From assembly GCA_023091665.1 (NCBI GenBank), contig JALJCQ010000031.1:310001-374000 (forward strand): a DNA stretch of 64,000 bases, in the 5' to 3' direction. Positions 31,179 to 41,220 of this stretch are shown here, one piece after another. Under the pieces are notes generated by a model. The model had not been told where the DNA came from. It did not search any database and worked only from the letters and a program-made list of their open reading frames with translations. Made by a program: the position numbers and the translations under genes. Source of the DNA: Pythium myriotylum (lineage: Eukaryota > Oomycota > Peronosporomycetes > Pythiales > Pythiaceae). The stretch's first letter is position 1. The number at the start of each line of letters is the position of its first letter.

Positions 31179-33098
31179 ACCCTCGCCACCTTCAACGGAG
31201 AGCTCGATGTCTGGAGAGTGCAGCGAGCCGATGGAGACAAGGTCACGGCACAAATCTACGCCACCGAGGCTGACGTCGCAAGGTTCAAGGACATCTCGAG
31301 TTCTCGCGAAATGCTGCTCGCCAACCAAACCACGATCGTACGGGACCCCGTCAACACGGAAGAGATGCTCATCTCGCGTGCCGCCACCCGTGCGGCCTGC
31401 GCCACTTCCACACGTCGTCACCTGGAAGAACTCGCCACCACCGACAAGTACGTCAACAGTACGTTCTTCGACTGCTTCCATCAACCGTCCGAGGTGTTTG
31501 CGTTCTTCGACCAGCTCGCGGCCGAGAACCCCACCATCTTCTCCAAGATCGACAAGGTCACCACGACGTACGAAGGCCGCACCGTGCCTGGGTACAAGAT
31601 CTCAACGGGGACTGGTCGCAAGCCTTTGTACACGCAAGCGTTGATCCATGCTCGCGAATGGGTCGCGGGTAGTGCGACATTCTATATTATGGCGTCGTTC
31701 TTGGACGGTCTTCGCTCGAACGATCCAGCCATCACGTCGATCTTCAACGAGTACGAGTGGCACTTCGTGCCGATCCTCAACCTTGATGGATACCAGTACT
31801 CGTGGAATGCCAGCCCGACAAGCGCTCGTATGTGGCGCAAGAACCGCCGTCCTATCACCGGCACGACCTTTGGTGTCGACCTCAACCGAAACTACCCGCC
31901 AGCCGATTTCTGGGGCCGCAAAGCTGAGGGACCCACAGGAGAAACTTACCCAGGCGCGTCGGTTCTTAGCGAGCCTGAGACCTCAGGGTCATTCGACTAT
32001 GTCAAGGCTCTCCAGCCCTTCGGAGCGATCGACATGCACTCTGTTGCCGGTGGAATCTACCGTGCTTACGGCAACCAGCCTGATACTCCGCCGGCGCCGA
32101 TCGGACCAAAGCTCAAGGTGCTTGGTGATGCGATGGCCGCGGCTGCAGGTCGTGACTACGAGAGTGCTCTTAGCGGTGAACTGTACATTGCTTACGGCTG
32201 CTTCGACGACGCGGTTTTCCAGGTGCTCGGCAAGCCGACGTTCACAATCGAGATGGCCGGCACGGATTTTATCGAGGACGAGTCCACGATTCGTCCCACG
32301 GGTGAAAGCATGTACAGGGCTTTCATGACGTTTGCCCAAGGAATGCCAGCTTACTGGAGCGGTTTGCTCTAGCGCAAGTTCGGAAGGTTCGTCGAGGAAA
32401 TCACGTCGACCGCAGTTCAAACTGTTGGGATTTGTAATAGTTTAACTCAATAGGTTTCACTCCCATTCATTGGTGATGATTTATCATCGCTCGTCCACAA
32501 ATATATTGCATAACTATTGTGAAGGGGAAGTAGCTTGTTCAACACGAAGCATTTCCGTCCTTCATCGAGAAACGAGCGTGGGGCAAATGAGCAGTCCATT
32601 CACAGATTATGCCGGACTCGGAGAGTCGGAGCGAGAGGAATCTCCCGGTGAGTCGAGCGAAGGCTCGTAGAGGCCAGCCCAGGGATGTGGAGGGTGGGTT
32701 TTCAGCGAGCGCGACCGAGCCTGGAGGTGAAGCTGGCAGATGAGCGAGGAGCTTCGGCTCGTTGGATGTCGGCTCTGCTTGGCAAAACCGCGAATGAAGC
32801 TGCCCAACTTAACTACTCCTACGTGAGGGAAAACCTTATCCGGCTGGGAGCCGGCAGGATGAAAACCTCACACCTACGTCGAGATCTTGTCGGCGGCCAT
32901 GAATAGCCGCGTCGAGCAGTTATTCTTGGAGTTGGGGAGGAAGCAGCTGAGATGGTGCCGGCGGAGATCGTGTAGCCGTTGGCGGAGTCGTTTCTCTCAT
33001 AGCCCGGAAACCACCATTTCCGCGTTCGCTGCGCTTCCTCGGAAACCAACAAGTCGCAATCAGGCTGGTAGTATCTGTTCATATTGCATTCAAACACG

Positions 33099-33117
33099 TT
33101 GACTTTAAAAAAGTCAA
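33099..33117. repeat. Inverted repeat, 8-bp arms
   Basis: TTGACTTT, three A, AAAGTCAA. Further short palindromes (GTCGTGA-C-TCACGAC) follow within 100 bp. Confidence 0.75.
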
Positions 33118-33267
33118 ACCTCACGAGTCGTGAAGAAATTGTGATGATTAATGTGGTGGTGCTTGTCGTGACTCACGACCAGCCTCACCACACGGATATT
33201 GCATGTCTTTTGTAGTGGAGAAGTAGCTAGGTCGGCCCGAAGCCAGTTGTAATCCGGCTGGTAGTAT

Positions 33268-33328
33268 GATGATGATGAAGATGAAGTCTGTTGAGCGCAA
33301 TGAATGTACCCTAATAGCTGGAGCTCAG
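33268..33328 (-). mobile_element. 61-bp extremely truncated retrotransposon 3' end
   Basis: On the minus strand it reads CCAGCTATTAGGGTAC, then GCTCAACAGACTTCATC and a CAT triplet run, the same 3' signature as the larger copies. Flanks GGCTGG(T/C)AGTAT at 33256-33267 and 33329-33340 form a 12-bp target-site repeat with one mismatch. The paralogous spacer at 43018-43035 has a single uninterrupted copy of the site. Confidence 0.85.
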
Positions 33329-33428
33329 GGCTGGCAGTATCTGCTCATATTACAGTACAATCAAACACATTGGCGCTCAATTGGCATGCAAGAGACTCTT
33401 TTTTAAAAGAGTGGTGTCTTGTCATCGT

Positions 33429-33462
33429 GTTATCGAAGTTCATTAAAATGAACTTAGATAAC
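33429..33462. repeat. Inverted repeat, 15-bp arms, one mismatch
   Basis: GTTATCGAAGTTCAT, loop TAAA, ATGAACTTAGATAAC. The paralogous position near 43090 has only one arm (ATGAACTTTGATAC) before the shared ACAAACCCC. Confidence 0.9.
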
Positions 33463-34009
33463 AAACCCCATGATCAGTAACTTCGAATACCCCACCAATT
33501 CCAACTGCATCTGCACCGAATCGACTCATAAAGTCCTGGATCACACTGAAGGCCTGTCAAGCCCCGCACATATGGTAAGCGTTGTTGCCAAGCCCGTCTT
33601 CTTTCCATCAAGGCAAGCGGTAATTTACCGTGGTAGAGTCCCAGTGGCAGATCCCATTGGAATTTGGCTCTATCAGGCCCGGTTCCCGAAAATCCCTCAA
33701 AGTGTAATGGAGGTATCCTTGAGTGACCTACGACAAGAGCCACTACAATTGTAGCCACAGCCGTATTCACTCAAGGGGCGGCTTAGATTTCTTCTTTCCA
33801 TCAAGCGATAGAACGCGCAAACTCCACGAATAGTCCCAGGTCCTCTCGGGCTGGAATGCAACTCTGATCATACGCCACGCAAGGGTCAGTCACAGCGTTG
33901 ACCCTCAAATCTGAGTAGAGATCGTGAAATCGACTTGTTCACGTCATTGAGCATCGGCAACACGAACGCAGAACACCTGGCGCCGGATCTGTCACAAAAC
34001 ACTGCAAGG

Positions 34010-34030
34010 CACCAGCAGATTCTGCTGGTG
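34010..34030. repeat. Perfect inverted repeat, 10-bp arms
   Basis: CACCAGCAGA, one base, TCTGCTGGTG. The paralogous sequence near 43860 has only the CTGCTGGTG arm. Confidence 0.85.
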
Positions 34031-34167
34031 AGAGGAAGAGACGCACATAACCCACGCACGTGATTTGACGCGTGCGTTATTTTCCCAATGTCCGAAAGAT
34101 TAGTACAATTCAGCACATAAGAAGTGCGGGAAAAATTCGTATTCTGAGAACAAATGGAAAGACCAAC

Positions 34168-34194
34168 CTTGCCCTGCTCGATCAGCAGGGCAAG
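34168..34194. repeat. Perfect inverted repeat in copy B upstream region, 10-bp arms
   Basis: CTTGCCCTGC, loop TCGATCA, GCAGGGCAAG, 120 bp before the copy B start codon. Confidence 0.9.
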
Positions 34195-34269
34195 ATCACG
34201 CTATGAGCAGCTCAACGCGTCATCGAGCCCTCCTCCTCCAGTTCGCACCCGATATATCGCCCCAGATCC

Positions 34270-34277
34270 TCATTCTA
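34270..34277 (+). promoter_or_regulatory. Candidate oomycete-type initiator, copy B
   Basis: TCATTCTA, 37 bp before the ATG, fits the oomycete initiator core TCA-Y-T. Copy D has TCATTCTC at the aligned site; copies A (21103) and C (41543) have the weaker TCACTACA and TTACTCTA. The transcription start is not demonstrated. Confidence 0.5.
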
Positions 34278-35578
34278 CAACTCACCCTCTGAGTCGCACA
34301 ACAACTCTCAACCATGAAGATCACACACATCTTCGCCCTCGCTACCGCCACAATCCTAGGAACATCCATCTCCAACGTCGCCGCCGAGCCCAAACAACTC
34401 TTCCACGTCACGGCACCCAAGGCTTCCTTCGACGCCACCCTCGCCACCTTCAACGGAGAGCTCGATATCTGGAGAGTGCAGCGAGCCGATGGAGACAAGG
34501 TCACGGCACAAATCTACGCCACCGAGGCTGACGTCGCAAGGTTCAAGGACATCTCGAGTTCTCGCGAAATGCTGCTCGCCAACCAAACCACGGTCGTACG
34601 GGACCCCGTCAACACGGAAGAGATGCTCATCTCGCGTGCCGCCACTCGTGCCGCCTGCACCACGTCCACGCGCCGTCACCTGGAAGAGCTCGCCACCACC
34701 GACAAGTACGTCAACAGCACCTTCTTTGACTGCTTCCGCCAATCGTCCGAGGTGTTCGCGTTCTTCGACCAGCTCGCGGCCGAGAACCCCACCATCTTCT
34801 CCAGGATCGCTAAGGTGACGACAACGTACGAAGGCCGCACTGTGCCTGGGTACAAAATCTCGACGGGAACTGGTCGCAAGCCTTTGTACACGCAAGCGTT
34901 GATCCACGCTCTCGAGTGGATCGGTGGGAGCTCAACATTCTATGTGATGGCGTCTTTCTTGGACGGTCTCCGCTCGAACGACCCAGCCATCACATCAATT
35001 TTCAAGGAATATGAGTGGCACTTCGTGCCGATCCTCAACCTCGACGGCTACCAGTACTCGTGGACATCGCCATCGGCACGCTACTGGCGAAAGAACCGCC
35101 GAGTGATCAATGGTAAAACGTACGGTGTGGACCTGAACCGCAACTACCCTCCTGCCGAATTCTGGGGCCGTGGAGCCCTCAAAATGGATGACGCATCGTA
35201 TGGTGGGCCTTCAATGCTGAGCGAGCCTGAGACATCAGGGTCTTTTGCCTACGTCAAGGATCTCCAGCCTTATGGAGCAATCGAAATGCACTCAATGGCC
35301 GGTGGAGTCTATCGCCCGTACGGAAACCAGCGCGGCACACCTCCTGCCCCGATCGGACCAAAGCTCAAGGTTCTTGGCGATGCGATGGCCAGAGCTGCCG
35401 GGAGCGCGTATGAAAGCAAGCTCATCTGCAATCTGACCGTATTGTACGGCTGCTTCAGCGACGCAGTTTTCTAGGAGCTGAAAAAAACGGCGTTCTCATT
35501 GGAGCTAACCGGTCGGGACTTTACGAAGACACAGGAGCTGGACCGTTCCCAGTGCTACAAGCGGTCTGGCAACAGCTC

Positions 35579-37592
35579 TGCAGACGCGAACCTCCCTGTT
35601 GAAGATGACGCCGCCTACGCACTCCTGGAGCCAAAGATGGCTGCACGTGGACTATACTGGGGTTGCCGGGCTTTTGAGTCCCTTGAGCCGCCTACAAGAA
35701 GAACTACACGGGCGCCTTGACGTTCACGCGCTGCTCAGTGCGGTCCCAGGCGAGGACGAGTTGCTGCTTGGGGTGACGGGGTTCATCATTCCAACGCCGA
35801 TTTCCACAACTTTGCTACGCCAGCACATCGCTTCCGAGATCTCATGGAAGTGGAGTGGATGGGAGAGAACCAACTAAGGTTCAAAGCTCTGACAGGGTGT
35901 TTCCCTCTCCCAGACAAACTAGCAAGAGGTTTTCGCCGGCTGTGCGACGAGCTGGTCTACAACTACCCAGGAATACTAATTCTTCCGGCGCAACCAGAAG
36001 ACATTATCTTACGGCCACCCAGTCTAGACATATGGACACTTTCGCCTGCTCGCGAGCGATACATACTCAGGTGGAGCCCTGTGGCGGACGTACAAGTGCC
36101 TGTAGGAGAAGTCGCCTCGACAAAGGAGGCCACCCGATTGGCACAGAGGTTTCTCCATGACGTCACAGTCAGCTTCGACAGCCACCCGTGGTTGGACGCG
36201 CCACTCCGGCTATGGGCTACCGACAGTGCCCCTACTGCGCAAGCCGCCAAAGCCTTTCTCCTCCGGAAGACAAGCGCGCAAGCCCACGCAGAGCAGGCAG
36301 GAAGACAACTGCGATTGCGACAACAAGATCCGGACATCGCCGGCGCTCTCGACCTACTTCGGTGGACGGAGATCGCTCATCTGCCTGGTATCATTGACTC
36401 TCAGCGCACGCTACTTTTTCGCCTCAAGGGTGACCGTCTCAGCAAATGGGATCGGGTCCACCTACAGGTGGGCTGCCCACACTGTCCCGACCTCGGCTCC
36501 AGCGGCGGTGCCAGTGTACACGTATTTTGGTCATGCCCAAACGCGCAGCAGCTCTGGTCCCACATGCTCCAACACTGGAGTCACCTGTGGTCCACAGACG
36601 AAGCTCCAGACCCCCAGGAAGCAAAGTCGGCGTTCTTCTCCCTGTGCTTACCAGCGATGCCAGACCTGCTATGGACTCATCCGAGCATAACGCGCCTCCC
36701 TCAGCCCACGGTCGAAGCTACGATTGCCACGCATGCTGCGGTCAACGCCGCGTGGAGACAACACTCCCTCGTCGTGCTCCACACCATCTGGAGGTGGCGC
36801 ACCGCCCCTGAGAACGCCGAGGGCATTTGGTCCTCAACACAGGCCTCGGCAGTTTTGCAAACCGCGTTGGCCTCTTCGCTGCGCGATCTGCGATGGAAAA
36901 GAACAAGCATGAGCGCGGCCACCCCACATACGGCTATCGCCATCCAGCTGCTGAAGGAACCTCGCCTTACTCTCCCACGGTTCGAGATTCCCCGCATTAG
37001 TTCGGCTACGCACTACCTCCTCTTCTTCGACGGAGGCTCTCGTGGTAATCCCGGGCCGGGAGGGGCTGGAGCGGTCGTGGTTCGGGTCACGTCCGACAAC
37101 GCCCACGCCGAGGTCATTTTTTCCGCGGCCATGGCCTATGGAGACCCCACCACAACTAACAATCAGGCTGAATACAACGGCCTCGTCACCGGCCTCACCG
37201 TCGCAACGGTGAACAACTGGTTGCCTCTCTCGGTTACTGGCGATAGCATGCTCATCATCCGCCAAATGCGAACGTACACGCCTCCTCTCAACGTCACACT
37301 CCAAGTCAAGTACGCCCAGGCGCGCCGACTAGCCGACTCCCTCGGAGTCCGCAACTGGATTCATCACCCTCGAGCGGCCAATAAAATGGCCGACGCAGCA
37401 GCCAACCTCGCCATGGGCACCACCACCAGCAGTCAGACGCATCACCCGGCGGGTCATGAGCGACACCAGCATATTGCAGCCCTCCTCCCTGGAGACCTTG
37501 CCTACTGGAGAGAAGGACTCACCTAATCATGGCGACAGCCGGCTATAGGTTTCTAGATAAGCAAACCAATAGACCTCAACTGAATTGGAATT
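35579..37592 (+). mobile_element. 5'-truncated retrotransposon (inner), nested in the outer one
   Basis: Flanked by a 16-bp perfect direct repeat, GGTCTGGCAACAGCTC, at 35563-35578 and 37593-37608. Removing it restores the outer element's VWQQLVLETL frame. Length 2014 bp. The 3' end is GGCTATAGG ... CCAATAGACCTCAACTGAATTGGAATT, more like the full-length element's end than the outer copy's. It must have inserted after the outer element. Confidence 0.93.
35844..37526 (+). CDS. Truncated ORF2 C-terminal region with intact RNase H
   Basis: A 560-residue ATG frame inside the inner element; similarity to ORF2 begins earlier (about 35680) in another frame, so there is one frameshift near 35860. It contains the linker after reverse transcriptase, a zinc-finger tail with all Cys/His (VGCPHC ... 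HVFWSC) and RNase H with FFDGGSRGNPGPGG, QAEY, GDS and MAD. It has no endonuclease or reverse transcriptase, so it is non-autonomous, but the RNase H could still fold. Confidence 0.75.
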   Translation: MEVEWMGENQLRFKALTGCFPLPDKLARGFRRLCDELVYNYPGILILPAQPEDIILRPPSLDIWTLSPARERYILRWSPVADVQVPVGEVASTKEATRLAQRFLHDVTVSFDSHPWLDAPLRLWATDSAPTAQAAKAFLLRKTSAQAHAEQAGRQLRLRQQDPDIAGALDLLRWTEIAHLPGIIDSQRTLLFRLKGDRLSKWDRVHLQVGCPHCPDLGSSGGASVHVFWSCPNAQQLWSHMLQHWSHLWSTDEAPDPQEAKSAFFSLCLPAMPDLLWTHPSITRLPQPTVEATIATHAAVNAAWRQHSLVVLHTIWRWRTAPENAEGIWSSTQASAVLQTALASSLRDLRWKRTSMSAATPHTAIAIQLLKEPRLTLPRFEIPRISSATHYLLFFDGGSRGNPGPGGAGAVVVRVTSDNAHAEVIFSAAMAYGDPTTTNNQAEYNGLVTGLTVATVNNWLPLSVTGDSMLIIRQMRTYTPPLNVTLQVKYAQARRLADSLGVRNWIHHPRAANKMADAAANLAMGTTTSSQTHHPAGHERHQHIAALLPGDLAYWREGLT

Positions 37593-37608
37593 GGTCTGGC
37601 AACAGCTC

Positions 37609-38382
37609 GTGCTGGAGACGCTTGTGGTGCTCAACGCCTGGCGCAACACCAGGCCTGACGAGACCCGCGCCTGGACTCGCAACCAAGCTGCGGCGACCCA
37701 TCGTATCAGCTGCCAACGAGTGCTGGACACACTACTCTACCGCCTGGAACGGCAACCGGACCCGCCACCCCACGCGGCCGGCATCATTGCCAAGTTCTCC
37801 TCTCTGCTGGACGACGCCGGAGACCCCTCCGATTACCTCCCTGTGCTGGCGGCGCCAGCTCGCCTCCTCTTCTTCGACGGCGGCTCGAGAGGCACCCCAG
37901 GCCCTGGCGGGGCAGGGGCAGTCATCGTCGACGTCTCGACCGCACACCCTACCGCCGCGATCCTCTGGAGCTCCGCGACCAATCTGCCGGACCCACTGAC
38001 CACCAACAATCGCGCGGAATATCGAGGCCTCATAGACGGCCTCCAAGCGGCGGTGCACAACGACTGGCGCGACATTTCTGTCATCGGGGACAGCGCGCTT
38101 CTAATCCGTCAAATGCGAGAGTATCGTCCACCCCGCAACGCCCAGCTTCGCCAACTCTACACGACAGCCCGGCGCCTAGCCGATCTCGTGGGTGTCCGCC
38201 AGTGGCACCACCACGTGCGAGCCCACAATACCATGGCCGACGCCTTGGCAAACCATGCGATGGACACAAGCAACACGAGCCACGTCCATCACCCCACGGA
38301 CAGGCCCTGCCACACGGACCTGCCCCAGCTCGTCGCCTCCGACTTACAACCCTGGCTTATATGCCAAGTTGACCCACGGTAA
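37609..38382 (+). pseudogene. RNase H fragment of the outer truncated element
   Basis: Continues the outer element after the nested insertion. LETLVVLNAWRN leads into RNase H with FFDGGSRGTPGPGG, RAEY, GDS and TMAD, all four acids kept, ending QVDPR. No ATG of its own near the start. This C-terminal ending (QVDP) is shared with the copies at 1417-2184 and 5132-5905 and defines a second subfamily. Confidence 0.8.
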
Positions 38383-38795
38383 TGAGGAACGCATAGAGCT
38401 CCAGCTATTAGAGTACAGTAATTGCGCTCAATAGACTTCACCTTCATCATCATCATCGGTCGGGACTTTGTCGTGCCGGAGTCGACGATTCGCACTTCGG
38501 GGGAGGAAATGTATCGGGCATTTGTCGCGTTTGCGCAAGGCTTGAAGGCCTACTGGAGTGGTCTCTGAAACGAATATGCCGTCCGTGGAGTGGAATTTAC
38601 CGGTAAAGATGAAGGCCATTACCTGTTCGACGAAATGAATGCTGCTGTGTATTATGACAAAGGATTTCAAACTAAAACTCTGCATATCCTACGAAAGTAG
38701 ATTGCTCAGTTTTGCTCGATCTTTGCACAAAAGCCAAACGAACGTTGGGTGCGTGCTTAGTCTACTTTTTTTACATGGACCCATTTTGGTCAAGT

Positions 38796-39032
38796 CTACA
38801 ATTCCAGTGGGTCCTCTTTGGGTGGTCCGGACATAGTCGGCTCCTCGACGGCCGACTGGCTCGCAAATGCGAGACACGACATCTGCGAGACGAGCGGCAG
38901 GTGGATTTTGAACCAACATGAGCTGTTAACCAACATGAGCTGTTCAGACCCCCCAGCGGCTCCTGTTCGCAGCGTGAAGGATGAGCCAAGTGGCGCATAC
39001 ACCGGCAAGACTCCGAGGGTTTCCGCCGCCAT
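38796..39032 (-). other. Dispersed ORF-like repeat, MAAET family, copy 1
   Basis: The 78-codon ATG frame shares MAAET at its start and QSAVEEPT-SGPPKEDPL further on with the plus-strand frame at 45824-46084; nucleotide similarity continues past both ends. A 17-18-bp tandem duplication (AACAGCTCATGTTGGTT) shifts part of the frame here. The function is unknown. It may be the 5' exon of a degraded gene family or a non-coding repeat. Confidence 0.4.
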
Positions 39033-39050
39033 ACACAGCAGTAGCTATTA

Positions 39051-39098
39051 GGATGATGATGATGACAGTGAAGTCTATTGAGCGCGATAAATAGTACG
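39051..39098 (-). mobile_element. 48-bp retrotransposon 3' end inserted in an older element tail
   Basis: On the minus strand it reads GCGCTCAATAGACTTCACTG then a CAT triplet run. It is flanked by GTAGCTATTA at 39041-39050 and 39099-39108, a 10-bp duplication of the AGCTATTA block of another, plus-strand element end that continues to about 39150 (TAAATCGAATCTCAATG). Confidence 0.8.
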
Positions 39099-40022
39099 GT
39101 AGCTATTATTAGAATGGTAAATCGAATCTCAATGTACTCTCTCTACCCTCCATCAGCATGGGTTCAGAGCACCGTGGGAGTTGGAGTCTACTAGCATTTC
39201 GTGTGTGAATTCGAGTTGAGTCGACTTCTGGCCTCCTGGTGCAGTGGAGAGAAGACGATCGCTCAAGAAGCTGCACTCCCACGATTTGTGAAATATTCGT
39301 GTAAACTTATAATCTTTGTAGAATTTACAACAATACTATACACAGAATGATTTTAAATCAGTACATTAGGTCGAAGAGACTCTTCTGACCAATCCTCGGA
39401 CCAAGCCACAACCTCAAGGATTAATGAGATAGGGCGATCAGCAGCGCATCAATCGAGACTGTGTGGTGAGAGTTGGTGGTGTCGTCAAGGCTGAGCAACT
39501 AAACGTCAGCACTTCTTTCTGGAGAACAAAACATCTCCTGCAACCTTGCGTCTTGGATGGTCCTGCAGGGTGTGTGAAGTCCTGAGCAAGCGCGGTTTTC
39601 TGGAACCAAGACCTGACAGACGAGCTCCGATCATTCAAAGTTGTGACTGGGTCCAGCAGCTCGTCGGTTGGTCAAGAGTCTGTTGCTTGCGCCCTGTTCT
39701 CTGTGACCGAAGGAATGATGTACTACCACTATCTCTTCTAGAACAATTTGTCGATTAGTCTTGTTGACAGCGTGTGTAACTCATTACAAGCTTTCAGTAT
39801 CGACCGTGAAGACAATGCGGCGACTTCTCAGATCCTTGCACACATGTGGACAGCACTTGTACTAATACACTGAACCACGGAAACAGCTGGTCCCTTTCAG
39901 CCGTTGGGGCTGAGTGTCTCTTTATTTACAACTCTTTCGTGGTGTGTGTTTACCTGAAATGCCGTCCATCTGACTGTCAGTTATGCTCTCAGTTTCAGCA
40001 GTTTGAGTTAACACTCCAATTG

Positions 40023-40118
40023 CTTCTCTAGCTTGAACGTTGTGAAGACAGGGTAAGTTTAAAAAATTAATCGGTTGAAAAACTTTCCCTGTCTCCACAA
40101 CGGTCAAGCGAGAGAAGA
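40023..40118. repeat. Long quasi-palindrome at the left edge of the tandem array
   Basis: Left arm 40023-40060 (CTTCTCTAGCTTGAACG ... GACAGGGTAAGTTT) pairs with about 40078-40118, with roughly four mismatches over 38 bp. The tandem-duplication breakpoint (ACAGGG) lies inside the left arm. Confidence 0.85.
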
Positions 40119-40270
40119 GCCACGGACACAGCTTCACTCAGTTGACCCAAACATCTCGAAACGCATCAAGAAGGTGCAGCGCCCGCAAAGGAATGGCGTG
40201 GCCTCATCAGTCATACAGGCGGCAACCTTGTACCTCGAGTCTGAGAACGAATGGAAAGAACAACTCTGCC

Positions 40271-40351
40271 CTGCTCAAAGCGTCAACGAACCCTCCTCTC
40301 CCAGTCAGCAGTGTTGACTGGGAGGGGAGGGTTCGTTGACGCTTTAAGCAG
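40271..40351. repeat. Quasi-palindrome in copy C leader, 37-bp arms, two mismatches
   Basis: The left arm 40271-40307 (CTGCTCAAAGCGTCAACG ... CCCAGTCA) pairs with 40315-40351 across a 7-base loop. A second hairpin, 40356-40369 against 40374-40387 (14-bp arms, two mismatches), covers the initiator region. Both recur 582 and 1164 bp downstream. Confidence 0.92.
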
Positions 40352-40422
40352 TTTTGTAGAATGAGGATCTGGGGATCCTTACTCTACAACTTACCCTCTC
40401 GGTCGCACAACAACTCTCAACC

Positions 40423-40638
40423 ATGAAGATCACACACATCTTCGCCCTCGCTACCGCCACAATCCTAGGAACATCCATCTCCAACGTCGCCGCCGAGCCC
40501 AAACAACTCTTCCACGTCACGGCACCCAAGGCTTCCTTCGACGCCACCCTCGCCACCTTCAACGGAGAGCTCGATGTCTGGAGAGTGCAGCGAGCCGATG
40601 GAGACAAGGTCACGGCACAAATCTACGCCACAGGGTAA
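40423..40638 (+). pseudogene. Truncated M14 5' module, tandem unit 1
   Basis: ATG frame of 71 codons: signal peptide and propeptide start, ending ...YATG then TAA at the repeat junction. Possibly expressed as a short secreted peptide, or spliced onward from the CAGGGTAAGT junction; neither is shown. Confidence 0.75.
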
Positions 40639-41004
40639 GTTTAAAAAATTAATCGGTTGAAAAACTTTCCCTGTCTCCACAACGGTCAAGCGAGAGAAGA
40701 GCCACGGACACAGCTTCACTCAGTTGACCCAAACATCTCGAAACGCATCAAGAAGGTGCAGCGCCCGCAAAGGAATGGCGTGGCCTCATCAGTCATACAG
40801 GCGGCAACCTTGTACCTCGAGTCTGAGAACGAATGGAAAGAACAACTCTGCCCTGCTCAAAGCGTCAACGAACCCTCCTCTCCCAGTCAGCAGTGTTGAC
40901 TGGGAGGGGAGGGTTCGTTGACGCTTTAAGCAGTTTTGTAGAATGAGGATCTGGGGATCCTTACTCTACAACTTACCCTCTCGGTCGCACAACAACTCTC
41001 AACC

Positions 41005-41220
41005 ATGAAGATCACACACATCTTCGCCCTCGCTACCGCCACAATCCTAGGAACATCCATCTCCAACGTCGCCGCCGAGCCCAAACAACTCTTCCACGTC
41101 ACGGCACCCAAGGCTTCCTTCGACGCCACCCTCGCCACCTTCAACGGAGAGCTCGATGTCTGGAGAGTGCAGCGAGCCGATGGAGACAAGGTCACGGCAC
41201 AAATCTACGCCACAGGGTAA
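41005..41220 (+). pseudogene. Truncated M14 5' module, tandem unit 2
   Basis: Identical to the module at 40423-40638, 582 bp downstream, with its own promoter copy and hairpins. Confidence 0.75.

Larger units (their letters stand above)
21147..32372 (+). pseudogene. M14 metallocarboxypeptidase copy A, split by a retrotransposon
   Basis: The 5' piece (21147-21269) encodes a start, a signal peptide (MKITHIFALATATILG ...) and the first propeptide residues, ending in ...KASFDA. The element starting at 21270 opens with TAG, so translation stops at once. The 3' piece (31179-32372) continues in the same frame without a gap to a normal stop and carries propeptide, HAREW zinc ligands, LNRNYP, DMHS and a TIEM catalytic Glu segment. 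Apart from the insertion the reading frame looks undamaged, so loss of function is probably recent. The 3' half is nearly identical to copy C over about 31800-32030, while its propeptide matches copies B and D, pointing to gene conversion. Confidence 0.9.
32373..34313. other. Intergenic A-B, paralogous to intergenic C-D
   Basis: No gene recognised. Segments 33465-33600 and 33840-34130 match 43095-43230 and 43660-43960 closely, so the spacer was duplicated together with the genes. It contains a 61-bp retrotransposon end (33268-33328), several inverted repeats, and a possible decayed element tail near 32434-32465 (AACTCAATAGGTTTCACTC). Confidence 0.65.
35523..38456 (+). mobile_element. 5'-truncated retrotransposon (outer), interrupted by a second element
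   Basis: Flanked by a 13-bp perfect direct repeat, CGGTCGGGACTTT, at 35510-35522 and 38457-38469, which is single in copy D. Without the inner element and its duplicated target it is about 0.9 kb. The 3' end is CCAGCTATTAGAGTAC, GCTCAATAGACTTCACC and a CATCATCATCAT tail. Its coding part is only the segment before RNase H and RNase H itself. Confidence 0.93.
34314..38568 (+). pseudogene. M14 metallocarboxypeptidase copy B, nonsense codon plus nested insertions
   Basis: The frame runs from the ATG through signal peptide, propeptide and catalytic domain to a TAG at 35472-35474 (DAVF then stop, where copies A and C have CAG and copy D has CGG). Coding similarity continues to 35522, is interrupted by an insertion (35523-38456) and resumes at 38457 (GRDFVVPESTIRTSGEEMYRAF) to a TGA at 38566-38568. 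The zinc motif is HALEW, not HAREW, as in copy D; the third His is in EMHS. The first 780 bp are nearly identical to copy D. The catalytic Glu lies after the premature stop, so any product would be inactive. Confidence 0.92.
38570..40022. other. Intergenic downstream of copy B
   Basis: It holds a dispersed ORF-like repeat (38766-39032), a 48-bp element end (39051-39098) inside an older one, and about 0.9 kb (39110-40022) in which nothing is recognised. Confidence 0.5.

Noticed and set aside
39110..40022. Possible LTR or other mobile element in the unannotated part downstream of copy B
   Set aside because: No terminal repeats, target duplication or coding similarity could be found by eye.
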